NCBI RefSeq assembly: GCF_010686755.1
Contig: NZ_JAAGXA010000008.1
Span: 170,018 to 234,017 of the forward strand
Source: Nocardioides zeae
Lineage (GTDB): Bacteria; Actinomycetota; Actinomycetes; Propionibacteriales; Nocardioidaceae
Reading direction: 5' to 3'
DNA: 64,000 bases
The notes below the pieces were generated by a model, which was not told where the DNA came from, did no database searches, and saw only the letters and a program-made list of their open reading frames with translations. Shown in pieces: positions 51,893 through 61,011 of this stretch (its first letter is position 1; every line of letters starts with the position of its first letter). Position numbers and translations under genes: made by a program.

Positions 51893-53056
51893 TCAGACGT
51901 CGAGGTGGCACGGGCCGGCGGCGGCCGTGATGCAGGTCTGGATGCGGATGCCCTCGGGCCCGGTCTCCCCGGGCACCGCGGTGGTGAGGGCGCCGTTGCG
52001 CAGGTCGCGCACCGAGCCCTCCTTCAGCGGGACGACGCAGCCGAAGCAGACGCCCATGCGGCAACCGCTCGGCATGAGCACGCCGGCGGACTCGCCCGCG
52101 TCGAGGAGCGTCGTGGCCCCGTCGGTCTCGACGCTGGCGCCACCGGCGAACGTGACCTCGCCGCCCTCGCCGACGACGAGCGTCGCGGGCCGGAACTGCT
52201 CGGTGTAGAGCACGAGGTCCCGCGCGGCGTGGTGCGCCTCGAGGGCGTCGAGGAGGCCCCCGGGACCGCACGCGTACGTCGCGCGCTCGCCCAGGTCGGG
52301 CACCAGGTCGCCGAGCGTGTCGACGTCGAGGAGGCCGTGCACGTCGTCGTACCGCGCCACGAGGTGGATCGCGCCGGCGGCGTCGAGGGCCTCGAGGTCG
52401 CGGATGAAGATCGAGTCGGGACGGCTCGGCGCGACGTGCACGACCGTGATGTCGAGGTGGGCGCTGCGGGCGGGCCGCACGACGCCGGCGTCGGTCACGG
52501 GGAACAGGTTGCGCAGCATCCCGACGACGGGGGTGACGCCGGAACCGGCCGTCACGAAGAGCAGCTTGGCCGTCCCGGGGCCGTCGGTGACCTCGGGCGC
52601 CAGCACGAACTCGCCGGTGGCCTGCTCGAGGTGGACCAGGGTGCCGACCCGCACGCGGTGCACGAGGTGGTGCGAGACGACGCCGTCGGGCACGGCCTTC
52701 ACCGTGATCGAGATGTTGCCGTCGGGGCGCGGGCCGTGGGTGAGCGAGTAGGCGCGCCACTGGCGAACGCCGTCGACGTCGATGCCGACCCGCACGTACT
52801 GGCCCGGGACGTGCCCGGCCCAGTCGCGGCCGGGCCGGATGACGATGGTGGCGGCGTCGGCCGTCTCGGGGGTGACGGCGACGACCTTCCCGCGCAGCTC
52901 GGCGCCGGCGCGGAGCGGGTTGAAGAGGTCGAGGTAGTCGGCCGGCACGAGCGGGGTCACCGCCGCGTTCGCGATCCGCTCGAGGCGCGCGCGGAGCGTC
53001 GTGGAGCCTGGACGGCGACCGGCGGTCGTCGTCAGCAGGGGCACAGAGGAGCTCAT
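51893..53056 (-). CDS. Ferredoxin reductase with C-terminal 2Fe-2S domain (desaturase electron donor)
   Basis: 387 residues from ATG 53056. Layout: FAD-binding barrel with RAYSLTHGP, an NAD(P)-binding domain (LLFVTAGSGVTPVVGMLR, YACGPGGLLDAL), and a plant-type 2Fe-2S ferredoxin domain with CRMGVCFGC followed by a fourth Cys in QTCIT. This matches the reductase (Rv3230c-like) that feeds electrons from NADPH to the DesA3-type desaturase. First gene of a two-gene operon; a perfect palindrome lies 66-84 bp upstream, shared with the divergent regulator. Confidence 0.94.
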   Translation of the reverse strand: MSSSVPLLTTTAGRRPGSTTLRARLERIANAAVTPLVPADYLDLFNPLRAGAELRGKVVAVTPETADAATIVIRPGRDWAGHVPGQYVRVGIDVDGVRQWRAYSLTHGPRPDGNISITVKAVPDGVVSHHLVHRVRVGTLVHLEQATGEFVLAPEVTDGPGTAKLLFVTAGSGVTPVVGMLRNLFPVTDAGVVRPARSAHLDITVVHVAPSRPDSIFIRDLEALDAAGAIHLVARYDDVHGLLDVDTLGDLVPDLGERATYACGPGGLLDALEAHHAARDLVLYTEQFRPATLVVGEGGEVTFAGGASVETDGATTLLDAGESAGVLMPSGCRMGVCFGCVVPLKEGSVRDLRNGALTTAVPGETGPEGIRIQTCITAAAGPCHLDV

Positions 53057-53121
53057 GCGTCCATCGTGGGGCCGCGGGCGCTCGAAGTCGTCACGCTGCG
53101 CAGGTGAAGTTGCGGCATGAT

Positions 53122-53140
53122 GTTGTTCGCTCGGAACAAC
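53122..53140. promoter_or_regulatory. Palindromic operator between desaturase operon and PucR-type regulator
   Basis: GTTGTTCGCTCGGAACAAC: perfect 7-bp arms GTTGTTC/GAACAAC around GCTCG. It is in the 97-bp gap between divergent genes and 14 bp before the regulator start, so binding would control both directions. Probably the regulator's own site. Confidence 0.6.
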
Positions 53141-53153
53141 TCGGAGGTGGTCC

Positions 53154-54347
53154 ATGGATCCGGCAGACGACGCAGTCACCCTCTCGGAGGGAGCCGTGAC
53201 CGCGCTGCGCGGTGCGCTGCCCGACGTCGCGGACCGCACCGTCGACGCCATCATCACCGAGGTCCCCAGCTATGAGAACGCCCTGTCCGGACCGATGGGC
53301 GCCACGATCCGGCAGGCCGTGCAGCTCGCGCTCGGCGGGTTCGTCGCCCTCGTGTCCGGCACCCCCGCCGCCGCGGGCACCCGTCGCGACCCCCGGCGAC
53401 CCGCGACGGCCTCGACCCGGGGCGCCTACGACCTGGGCCGCGGCGAGGCGCGCAGCGGACGGTCGATGGAGGCGCTGCTCGCGGCGTACCGGATCGGGGC
53501 GCGCGTCTCCTGGCGCGAGCTGTCCCGCGTCGCCGTCGACCACGGTGTCGGCGCCCGGATGCTGGCGGAGTTCGCGGAGCTCGTCTTCGCCTTCATCGAC
53601 GAGCTCTCGGCGGCGAGCGCGGCCGGGCACGCCGACGAGCTCGCAGCGAGCGGCCGCGTGCGGCGCCGACGCCTGGAGCGCATCGCGCACCTGCTGCTCG
53701 AGCGGGCCCCCGCGGACGCGGTGCACGCGGTCGTCGCCTCGACCGACTGGGAGCCGCCCGAGACCCTGACCGCCCTCGTCGTGCGCAGCGACCAGGTCCG
53801 GGCCGTGCTCACCTCGGTCGACCCCGCGACCCTGCAGCCCGCCGACGAGCTCCCCGCCCTCGCCGACGGCGAGCGCACGCTCCTCCTCGTGCCCGACGTC
53901 CGGCGCTCCCTGCTGCTCGAGCAGCTGGGGAGGTACGACGCGGTCGTCGGCCCGACGGTGCCGTGGCTCGAGGTGCGCACCTCCTACGACCGGGTCGAGC
54001 GCGCCCTCGGCCTCCCCCGGCCCGACGGGACGGACCGGGTGGACGGGCTCCTCGACACCGACGACGTGCTCGTCGACCTCGTCGTCCACGCCGACCCCGC
54101 CGCTCGCGCCGCCCTGCGCGCCCGCGCACTGGCCCCGCTCGAGGGCGTGCGCCCCGACACCGCGGCCCGGCTCGAGGAGACGCTGCGCGCGTGGCTGCTG
54201 CACCAGGGCCGACGCGAGGAGGTCGCCGCCGCGCTGTTCGTGCACCCGCAGACCGTGCGCTACCGCATGGGACGCGTGCGCGAGCTGTGGGGCGACGCGC
54301 TCGGCGATCCCGAGGTCGTGCGCGAGCTGGTGGTGGCGTTGGCGTGA
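53154..54347 (+). CDS. PucR/CdaR-type helix-turn-helix regulator
   Basis: 397 residues, ATG 53154 with GGAGGTGG upstream. An N-terminal all-helical sensor domain (about 10-190), a variable middle domain, and a C-terminal PucR-type helix-turn-helix (LEETLRAWLLHQGRREEVAAA, then LFVHPQTVRYRMGRV). Such regulators often control adjacent catabolic or lipid genes. Divergent from the desaturase/reductase operon with the palindrome between, so it likely controls fatty-acid unsaturation. Ligand unknown; fatty acyl-CoA is a reasonable guess. Confidence 0.9.
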   Translation: MDPADDAVTLSEGAVTALRGALPDVADRTVDAIITEVPSYENALSGPMGATIRQAVQLALGGFVALVSGTPAAAGTRRDPRRPATASTRGAYDLGRGEARSGRSMEALLAAYRIGARVSWRELSRVAVDHGVGARMLAEFAELVFAFIDELSAASAAGHADELAASGRVRRRRLERIAHLLLERAPADAVHAVVASTDWEPPETLTALVVRSDQVRAVLTSVDPATLQPADELPALADGERTLLLVPDVRRSLLLEQLGRYDAVVGPTVPWLEVRTSYDRVERALGLPRPDGTDRVDGLLDTDDVLVDLVVHADPAARAALRARALAPLEGVRPDTAARLEETLRAWLLHQGRREEVAAALFVHPQTVRYRMGRVRELWGDALGDPEVVRELVVALA

Positions 54348-54480
54348 ACGGCCACCGGCGGCGCGGTGGGCTGGTGAGGCGTCGGGCGATCCACCCCCAC
54401 CGCGATCGCCTCGGAAATGTGCGGATGGCGCAGGCCAGGCTCGACCCAGGCTGCTCCAGCCGCACAGTTGCGGTCGAGGT

Positions 54481-55254
54481 TCAGCCCGCGGTCGAGCTCG
54501 CGAGCTCGTCGACGAGGTTCTGGAAGCTGCCGGGGCTCGTCGTGGCCGTCGCCGCGTTGCGGGCGAGCTCGGCGGCGTGCACGGTCCAGTACGAGAGGTC
54601 CTCGTCCTGGGCTCGGAGCGAGACCGTGCACCCGTTCGTCGTCTCGGCGAGAGCGCCCTGGACGGTGAGGCTTGCCAGCGGTGCACCCGCAGGGCGTCCG
54701 ACCTCGTAGCCCTCGACCACGAACGGCGAGCCGTACCGCTCCTCCTCGTCAGCGGGAACCGTGTTGCCGATCGCGATGACGCGGGTCCCCGTGGGGACCG
54801 CGCGCTCGAGCTCGTCGAGCGTCGGGACGCTCCCCACGGCGGCACCATCGGGGCCGACCGGATCCGACCCGAGGCTGACGGCGACGTACGCGACGTCGCG
54901 CTGGGAGGGATCAGCGACCTTGACGGCAAGGTCGACCTGCACGGTGACGGTGGCATAGCGCGAGATCATGTCGCCGCTGCTGACGGAGCGGCCCCCAGAC
55001 CAGCCGGTCACACGCCCTGCCACCGCCACGTCGTGCTTCTCGACAGCAGCGGAAAGGTTCGGCATGACGTCGTAGTCGTAGTAGCCGGTCCCACGCACCA
55101 CTGCGGGTGCGACCCCACCGCCGCAGTCGCCGGTGTCGGCGACGGGCGACGTCTCGACGGCCGCCGCGGTGGTGGACGACGTCGCGGAGCCGCACCCACC
55201 GAGCGGGAGCACGACGACGAGCAGTGCTGCCCCGAGCATCACCGTCTTCTTCAT
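54481..55254 (-). CDS. Hypothetical lipoprotein
   Basis: 257 residues from ATG 55254, GGAGGAG upstream. Signal peptide with lipobox PLGGC (Cys21). The mature domain has two further cysteines (GDCGGG and NGCTV) and beta-rich segments such as RYATVTVQVDLAVKVAD and GTRVIAIGNTVP. I do not recognise the family. Convergent with the regulator, divergent from the next lipoprotein. The 133 bp before its stop (54348-54480) show nothing recognisable. Confidence 0.8.
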   Translation of the reverse strand: MKKTVMLGAALLVVVLPLGGCGSATSSTTAAAVETSPVADTGDCGGGVAPAVVRGTGYYDYDVMPNLSAAVEKHDVAVAGRVTGWSGGRSVSSGDMISRYATVTVQVDLAVKVADPSQRDVAYVAVSLGSDPVGPDGAAVGSVPTLDELERAVPTGTRVIAIGNTVPADEEERYGSPFVVEGYEVGRPAGAPLASLTVQGALAETTNGCTVSLRAQDEDLSYWTVHAAELARNAATATTSPGSFQNLVDELASSTAG

Positions 55255-55346
55255 CGCCGCTCTCCTCCGCTGGATCAGGTGTGCTGCCGAGGAGACGCGG
55301 GCGAGCCGCCCGTCGGTTCCACCCTCGGCCACCAGAGCGGATACTG

Positions 55347-56261
55347 ATGCGCATGACCTCGCTCCCCCGCCGTGTCGTCGCCGGCCTCGCGTTCGCCCTC
55401 GTCCTCACCGGGTGCAGCGGCAACGACTCCGACGGCCCGGCCGTGGCGACGGCGGAGCCCTCGTCGGCCGCACCCGGCGCTGACGGGCCCGAGGTGCGCA
55501 CGGACGACTCCGACGACTTCGCGGACCAGTCCTACGTCGCGATGGGCGACTCCTACACCGCCGCGCCCGGCGTGGAGCCGGCCGACGACTCCTCGGGCCT
55601 GTGCGGTCGCTCCGAGGTGAACTACCCCCACCTCGTGCAGGGCGCGTTCGGCGGCTCGGAGCTCACGGACGTCTCCTGCTCGGGCGCCACCACCGCGGAC
55701 CTCCTGGCGCCGCAGGTGCTCGCGACGGGCGACGTCCCCGCCCAGATCGACGCGGTCACCGCGGACACCGACATCGTCACCATCAGCACGGGCGGCAACG
55801 ACTTCGGCGCCTTCGCGCTGCTGGCCGGCGACTGCGTGCAGACCGGCTGCGAGGACATCGACGTCGCCGCGGTGCAGGCGGGTCTCGCCCAGCTGTCGAC
55901 CGACCTGGCCGGCGCGATCGCGCAGGTGCAGGAGCGCGCGCCCGAGGCCCGGGTGCTCGTCGTCGGCTACCCCCAGGTCGTGCCCTCCGGCAGCGAGGGC
56001 TGCGACGACGTGCCGCTCGACGCCCAGACCATCGGCCTGGCCCGTCTCCTCAACCAGGAGCTCTCCAACGCGCAGAAGCGCGCCGCCGAGACCGCCGGGG
56101 TCGAGTTCGTCGACCTCTACGCGGCCACCCAGGGCCACGCGCTCTGCTCCGACGAGCCGTGGATCAACGGCGGCGACACCACCGGCGCCGTGCCCTACCA
56201 CCCGCTCGAGTCCGGTCAGCGCGCCGCCGCGGCGGCGATCGTCGAGCTGCTGGACAGCTGA
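55347..56261 (+). CDS. Secreted SGNH/GDSL esterase lipoprotein
   Basis: 304 residues (ATG 55353 is an alternative). Lipobox LTGC (Cys23). SGNH lipase of the Streptomyces type: YVAMGDSYTAAPGV (Ser69), CSGATTADLL with the Gly, TISTGGNDFG with the Asn, and YHPLESGQ with the His. Several cysteine pairs (CGRSE, DVSCSG, DCVQTGC, GCDD, LCSDE) suit disulfides outside the cell. Acts on lipids or carbohydrate esters at the cell surface. Confidence 0.9.
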   Translation: MRMTSLPRRVVAGLAFALVLTGCSGNDSDGPAVATAEPSSAAPGADGPEVRTDDSDDFADQSYVAMGDSYTAAPGVEPADDSSGLCGRSEVNYPHLVQGAFGGSELTDVSCSGATTADLLAPQVLATGDVPAQIDAVTADTDIVTISTGGNDFGAFALLAGDCVQTGCEDIDVAAVQAGLAQLSTDLAGAIAQVQERAPEARVLVVGYPQVVPSGSEGCDDVPLDAQTIGLARLLNQELSNAQKRAAETAGVEFVDLYAATQGHALCSDEPWINGGDTTGAVPYHPLESGQRAAAAAIVELLDS

Positions 56262-56262
56262 C

Positions 56263-57819
56263 TCAGCCCAGCTCGATCCCCGCGCCGTACACGGCCTCAC
56301 CCGCGACGTACGTCGCCGCCACGGGCATCTCCCGGAGCCACGCGCCCTGCTCGGCGGAGGAGTCGAACGCGGCGTACGGGTCCGCGTCGAGCAGCACGAG
56401 GTCGCCCGGGTGACCGGGCGCGACGGTGCCCCAGCCGTCGGTGGACGCGGCGAGCGCCTCGGCGACGGTGAGGGCCTGCTCGCCGTGCCACGGCTCGCGC
56501 TCGTCGGCGCTGCGGTGCACGGCCGCGGCCATCGCGAGCCACGGGTCGAGCGGCGAGACCGGCGCGTCGGAGCCGAGCGCGAGCTCGACGCCGTCGTCGA
56601 GCATCCAGCGGAACGCGAAGCAGCGGCTGGAGCGCTCCTGCCAGATCTTCTCGGTGAGGTCGCGGTCGTCGAGGAGGTGCGCGGGCTGCACGCTGGCGCG
56701 GATGCCGAGCTCGGCCATGCGCCGCGAGTCGGCGCGCCCCACCATCTGGGCGTGCTCGATGGAGCCGCGCGCCCCGGTCGTCGCGTACGCCGCGAGCGCG
56801 GCCGCCACCGCCGCGTCGCCGATCGCGTGGGTCGCCACCTCGAGGCCCGCGGCGTGCGCGCGCTCGAGGAGCGTGCGCAGCTCCGCGCCCGAGAGGTTGG
56901 GCTGGCCGGCGGGGTACTCGAGGCGGTGGGCGTCGGCGTACGGCTCGCAGCACCACGCCGTGCGCGTGTTGAGCGACCCGTCCGAGATGATCTTGAGGGG
57001 CCCCATCTGCAGGCGGTCGTCGTGCGGGCCGGTCACGTCGGCGACGCCCGGCAGCACGTCGCCCGTGCGGAGGCCGAGGGAGAGCACCTCGTCGAGCCCC
57101 TCGGCGTACGTCGACATCCGCACCCGCAGCCGGTCGCACCCCTGCTCCCAGCGGTGCAGCCAGTCGGCCGCGCCGCCGGAGAACTCGAAGTCGACGAGAC
57201 CGACGACGCCGAGCGAGGCGGCGGTGTCGAGGGCGCGCCGGTAGGCCGCCGGCGACGTGCCGTCGTCGCCGACGAGGGTGGAGAGGCGGGCGTACGCCGC
57301 GAACCACTCCTTCTCGCGGACCACCGAGTCCCGCACGGGCATGGCGAGGTGGAGGAGCGCCGTCGTGTTGAGCCAGGCGTGGTGGCCGTCGCCGGAGATG
57401 AGCACGACCGGCACCTCGCCGGAGACCGCGTCGAGCTCGCTGACCGTGACGTCGCGCTCCCAGCCGCCGGAGCGGTGTCCCCAGCCGATGACGGGGTGCC
57501 CGGGCTGCTCGGCCAACCGCTCCGCCACCATCCGCGTCGCGTCCTCGGGCGACCGGGCCGCGGCGAGGTCGAGGCGCTGCGACGCGAGCGTCCACTGGCC
57601 GAGGTGCACGTGCTGGTCCCAGAGGCCCGGGATCAGCCAGCGTCCCTCGGCGTCGACGACCTCCGCCGCGGTGGCCCCCGGGTGCACGGGCAGGTCGGCG
57701 CCGACCGCGGTGACGCGGCCGTCGGTCACCACCACGTCGACGGGACGGGGCGAGGGGCCGGCGGTGACGGCCGGCCCGACGGGCACCAGGCGCGCCTGGC
57801 GGATCAACAGCGTGGACAC
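56263..57819 (-). CDS. Amidohydrolase family protein (YtcJ-like)
   Basis: 518 residues from GTG 57819. Metal-binding WDQHVHLGQ (His70, His72), further metal ligands in VATHAIGDAAV and SIEHAQM, and the acidic LALGSDAPVSPLDP. This is the YtcJ/amidohydrolase-3 subfamily; substrates are N-acyl amino acids, imides or related amides but not identified here. Only 1 bp separates its stop from the stop of the convergent lipase gene. Confidence 0.9.
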   Translation of the reverse strand: MSTLLIRQARLVPVGPAVTAGPSPRPVDVVVTDGRVTAVGADLPVHPGATAAEVVDAEGRWLIPGLWDQHVHLGQWTLASQRLDLAAARSPEDATRMVAERLAEQPGHPVIGWGHRSGGWERDVTVSELDAVSGEVPVVLISGDGHHAWLNTTALLHLAMPVRDSVVREKEWFAAYARLSTLVGDDGTSPAAYRRALDTAASLGVVGLVDFEFSGGAADWLHRWEQGCDRLRVRMSTYAEGLDEVLSLGLRTGDVLPGVADVTGPHDDRLQMGPLKIISDGSLNTRTAWCCEPYADAHRLEYPAGQPNLSGAELRTLLERAHAAGLEVATHAIGDAAVAAALAAYATTGARGSIEHAQMVGRADSRRMAELGIRASVQPAHLLDDRDLTEKIWQERSSRCFAFRWMLDDGVELALGSDAPVSPLDPWLAMAAAVHRSADEREPWHGEQALTVAEALAASTDGWGTVAPGHPGDLVLLDADPYAAFDSSAEQGAWLREMPVAATYVAGEAVYGAGIELG

Positions 57820-57881
57820 GGGGCGCAACGGTAGCGAGCGTTGGTGACGCGCAGCGCCTCCCGGGCGGGCAGACTGGTCAC

Positions 57882-59516
57882 ATGTCCTCCCCGCTGCCGC
57901 CACCGCCGCTGCCCCCTCGGTCCGGCGGTCGACGCTCGCAGGGGCGGGGGACGGTCGTCATCGCGTTCCTCGTCGCCTTCGTGCTGGCGTCGGTGACGTC
58001 GCTGGCGGTCATCCTCGTCGTCGACCAGGTGCGGGACCGCCAGGCCGACGACCGCGCCGATGAGAACCGCTCCGCGGGCCCCGACGCGGACTCCGACGAC
58101 GAGCCGACCGACGACCCGACGGACCGTGAGGGCGACCCCGTCGACGTACCGGAGCTCGCGGCCCCCACCGAGCCCGCGCTGGCGGCGGCGGTGAGCGAGC
58201 CGCGCGAGGACTCGGTCTACCCGGAGGTCGGCGACCCCGGGGTGGACGCGCTGCACTACGCGATCGACTTCTCCTGGTTCCCCGAGGACGACGACTTCAC
58301 GGCGACCACGGCGGTCACGTTCCGCGCGACGACGACCGCGGAGCGCTTCCAGCTCGACCTCGCCGAGCACCTCGACGTCGCGTCCGTCTCCGTCGACGGC
58401 GAGCCGACGGACGCGTTCGAGCACGACGGCAAGGACCTCGTCGTGGACGTGCCGGTGACGGCGGACGAGCGGTACGTCGTCGAGGTCGCCTACGGCGGCC
58501 CGCCGCAGCCCGTCGACGCGCCGACCACCCGGTCCGACTTCGAGGGCGTCGGCCTGCAGCGCTCCGACTCGTCCGACTACGACGGCTGGCTGTGGACGAT
58601 GCAGGAGCCGTACGGCGCGTTCACCTGGTATCCCGTCAACGACCAGCCCGCCGACAAGGCCATCTACGACATCACCGTGCACACGTCGCCCGACTGGCAG
58701 GGCGTCGCCAACGGCGTGCTGACCTTCTCCGAGTCGAACGACCTCGAGTCGGTCAACCGGTTCCACGCCGACGCGCCCATGTCGTCGTACCTGTCGACGA
58801 TCGCCGTCGGGGACTACGAGCTGACCGAGGACGAGAGCGACTCGGGCGTGCCGCTGGCCTACTGGACGCCGTCCGGCGACGCGGGGATCCTCGAGGCGAT
58901 GGAGGAGACGAAGGACGCGCTCGCGTGGGTGGAGGAGAAGCTCGGGCCCTACCCCTTCGACAGCCTCGGTTCCGTCGTCGTCGACTCCGAGAGCGCCATG
59001 GAGACCCAGACGATGATCACCTACGGCAACACGCCCTACACGCTGTCGCCCGAGGTGATCGTGCACGAGATCGTCCACCAGTGGTACGGCGACAAGGTGT
59101 CCCCGAACGACTGGCGCGACGTCTGGATGAACGAGGGCATGGCCATGTACCTCCAGATGCTCTACGAGGCGGAGACCTACGACATCGACGTCGACGAGTA
59201 CGTCGCGACCTACGGCGCCGAGGACCAGTCCTACCGCGACGAGGCCGGACCGCCGGCGGACTGGGACCCCGACCAGTTCGGCCAGTCCAACATCTACGTC
59301 CCGCCGGGCGTCATGTGGCACGAGCTGCGCACCCGCCTCGGCGACGAGGTCTTCTGGTCGATGACCCGGGCGTGGCCGTACGCCGCGGGCGACGCCTTCG
59401 TGTCCACCGGGCGCGACGAGTACTGGCCGTGGCTCTCCGAGCAGGCCGGCGGCGACCTGACGCCGTTCCTGACGGAGTGGCTGCTGGGCGAGACCGAGCC
59501 GGCCACGACGTTCTGA
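57882..59516 (+). CDS. M1-family zinc metallopeptidase, membrane-anchored
   Basis: 544 residues. A cytoplasmic proline-rich start, one membrane span (about 25-46), an acidic linker ([16 protein letters not shown]), then an M1 aminopeptidase domain. Zinc motif HEIVHQW at 395-401 with the third ligand Glu418 in MNEGMA, exactly 18 residues apart. The usual GAMEN substrate motif reads SAMETQT, as in many bacterial M1-like proteins. The C-terminal helical domain is short. Acts outside the membrane on peptides. Confidence 0.92.
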   Translation: MSSPLPPPPLPPRSGGRRSQGRGTVVIAFLVAFVLASVTSLAVILVVDQVRDRQADDRADENRSAGPDADSDDEPTDDPTDREGDPVDVPELAAPTEPALAAAVSEPREDSVYPEVGDPGVDALHYAIDFSWFPEDDDFTATTAVTFRATTTAERFQLDLAEHLDVASVSVDGEPTDAFEHDGKDLVVDVPVTADERYVVEVAYGGPPQPVDAPTTRSDFEGVGLQRSDSSDYDGWLWTMQEPYGAFTWYPVNDQPADKAIYDITVHTSPDWQGVANGVLTFSESNDLESVNRFHADAPMSSYLSTIAVGDYELTEDESDSGVPLAYWTPSGDAGILEAMEETKDALAWVEEKLGPYPFDSLGSVVVDSESAMETQTMITYGNTPYTLSPEVIVHEIVHQWYGDKVSPNDWRDVWMNEGMAMYLQMLYEAETYDIDVDEYVATYGAEDQSYRDEAGPPADWDPDQFGQSNIYVPPGVMWHELRTRLGDEVFWSMTRAWPYAAGDAFVSTGRDEYWPWLSEQAGGDLTPFLTEWLLGETEPATTF

Positions 59517-59565
59517 GGCTCCCGCTCATCCGGGCGGGTTGGAGGGCGGGAGTAGCAAAGGGGGC

Positions 59566-61011
59566 ATGACGGACTCCTCCACGGCGACCGGCTCGAACGG
59601 TTCGACCCCGCCGCCCAGCGTCATCGTGCTCTTCGGAGCCACCGGCGACCTGGCCAAGCGCAAGCTCTTCCCCGCGTTCCTCCGCCTCGCCGCGTCGGAC
59701 TGGTTGCCCGCGTCCTACGCGATCATCGGGTCCGGTCGGCACTCCCCCGGCTCGGACGACGAGTTCCGCGACCAGATGCGCGAGGCCCTGCAGGAGAAGG
59801 CGGACGACGACGAGCGCGACGCCGTCGACGGGCTGGTCGAGCGGTTGTCCTTCCAGACCGCCTCGGCGGACGACGGCGCCGACCTGGCCGCCGCCATCGG
59901 CGAGGCCGAGAAGAAGGTCGCCGAGGAGGCGGGCGCCGACGTCGCGGACGTGCGACGGCTCGTCTACCTGTCGGTGCCGCCGTCGGCGATGACGGACATG
60001 ATCGGCATGCTCGACCGGGAGGGCATCACGGAGCGAGCCCGCCTCGTCGTGGAGAAGCCGTTCGGTCTCGACCTGGCGTCGGCGGAGGAGCTCGACGGCG
60101 TGCTGCTCGACGCCGTCGACGAGGAGCAGGTCTTCCGCATCGACCACTTCCTCGGCAAGGAGGCGGTGCAGAACATCCTCGCGCTGCGCTTCGCCAACGG
60201 CCTGTTCGAGCCGGCCTGGGACCGCCGTTCCATCGCGTCGGTGCAGATCGACGTGCCCGAGGATCTGACCATCGAGGGGCGAGCCGGCTTCTACGAGTCC
60301 ACGGGCTGCCTGCGCGACATGATCTCGACGCACCTCTGCCAGCTGCTCGGCTTCGTCGCGATGGAGGACCCCGGGGCGTTCGACGCGCAGGCGGTCCGCG
60401 ACACCAAGGCGGCGCTGTTCCGCGACGTACGGCCCCTGGACCCCGCCCGCGTGGTGTTCGGGCAGTACGAGGGCTACCGCGACGAGGAGGACGTCGACGA
60501 CGACTCCACGGTCGAGACGTTCGTCGCCGCCGAGGTCTTCGTCGACAACGACCGGTGGCGCGACGTGCCGTTCCTGCTGCGCACGGGCAAGGCGCTCGCC
60601 GAGGGACGGCGCACCATCACGCTGCGATTCCGGGACCCGGCGTCGGACATGTTCGAGGAGCCGTCGTGCGGCAACGAGCTCGTGCTCGAGCTCACCGACG
60701 AGCCGCAGATCACCGTCGACGTGCGGGCGAAGAAGCCCGGGCGGGCCTTCGACATCACGATGGCGACGATGCAGGTGCAGGTGCAGGGCACCGCGGAGTC
60801 GTTCCCGCTCGAGGCCTACGAGCGCCTGCTGCTCGACGTGCTCCACGGCGACCAGACCCTCTTCACGCGCTCCGACGAGGTCGAGCGGCTGTGGGAGGTC
60901 TGCCAGCCGGTGCTGGACGACCGCCCCGAGGTGCACCCCTACGCGCAGGGCTCCTGGGGGCCGCAGGCCGCGCTCGACCTCGCCCCGGGCGGGTGGCGGC
61001 TCGGTGGTTGA
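59566..61011 (+). CDS. zwf: Glucose-6-phosphate dehydrogenase
   Basis: 481 residues, ATG 59566 with AAAGGGGG upstream. NADP-binding [17 protein letters not shown] (about 21-37), catalytic RIDHFLGKE (about 192-200), EKPFG and the substrate loop FLLRTGKAL. Oxidises glucose 6-phosphate to 6-phosphogluconolactone, making NADPH for the pentose phosphate pathway. The next gene starts inside its last codons, so the two are coupled. Confidence 0.96.
   Translation: MTDSSTATGSNGSTPPPSVIVLFGATGDLAKRKLFPAFLRLAASDWLPASYAIIGSGRHSPGSDDEFRDQMREALQEKADDDERDAVDGLVERLSFQTASADDGADLAAAIGEAEKKVAEEAGADVADVRRLVYLSVPPSAMTDMIGMLDREGITERARLVVEKPFGLDLASAEELDGVLLDAVDEEQVFRIDHFLGKEAVQNILALRFANGLFEPAWDRRSIASVQIDVPEDLTIEGRAGFYESTGCLRDMISTHLCQLLGFVAMEDPGAFDAQAVRDTKAALFRDVRPLDPARVVFGQYEGYRDEEDVDDDSTVETFVAAEVFVDNDRWRDVPFLLRTGKALAEGRRTITLRFRDPASDMFEEPSCGNELVLELTDEPQITVDVRAKKPGRAFDITMATMQVQVQGTAESFPLEAYERLLLDVLHGDQTLFTRSDEVERLWEVCQPVLDDRPEVHPYAQGSWGPQAALDLAPGGWRLGG

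Noticed and set aside
49105..51930. 941-codon open frame on the plus strand across the zinc-ribbon and desaturase genes
   Set aside because: It crosses the terminator repeat and two genes of opposite strand and has shadow-like composition.
54348..54480. Possible small gene between the PucR-type regulator and lipoprotein
   Set aside because: No frame with a ribosome-binding site and gene-like composition; treated as intergenic.
58979..59010. Loss of the GAMEN motif as a sign of an inactive M1 peptidase
   Set aside because: SAMETQT is a normal variant in bacterial M1-like proteins, and the HExxH-18-E zinc site is intact.
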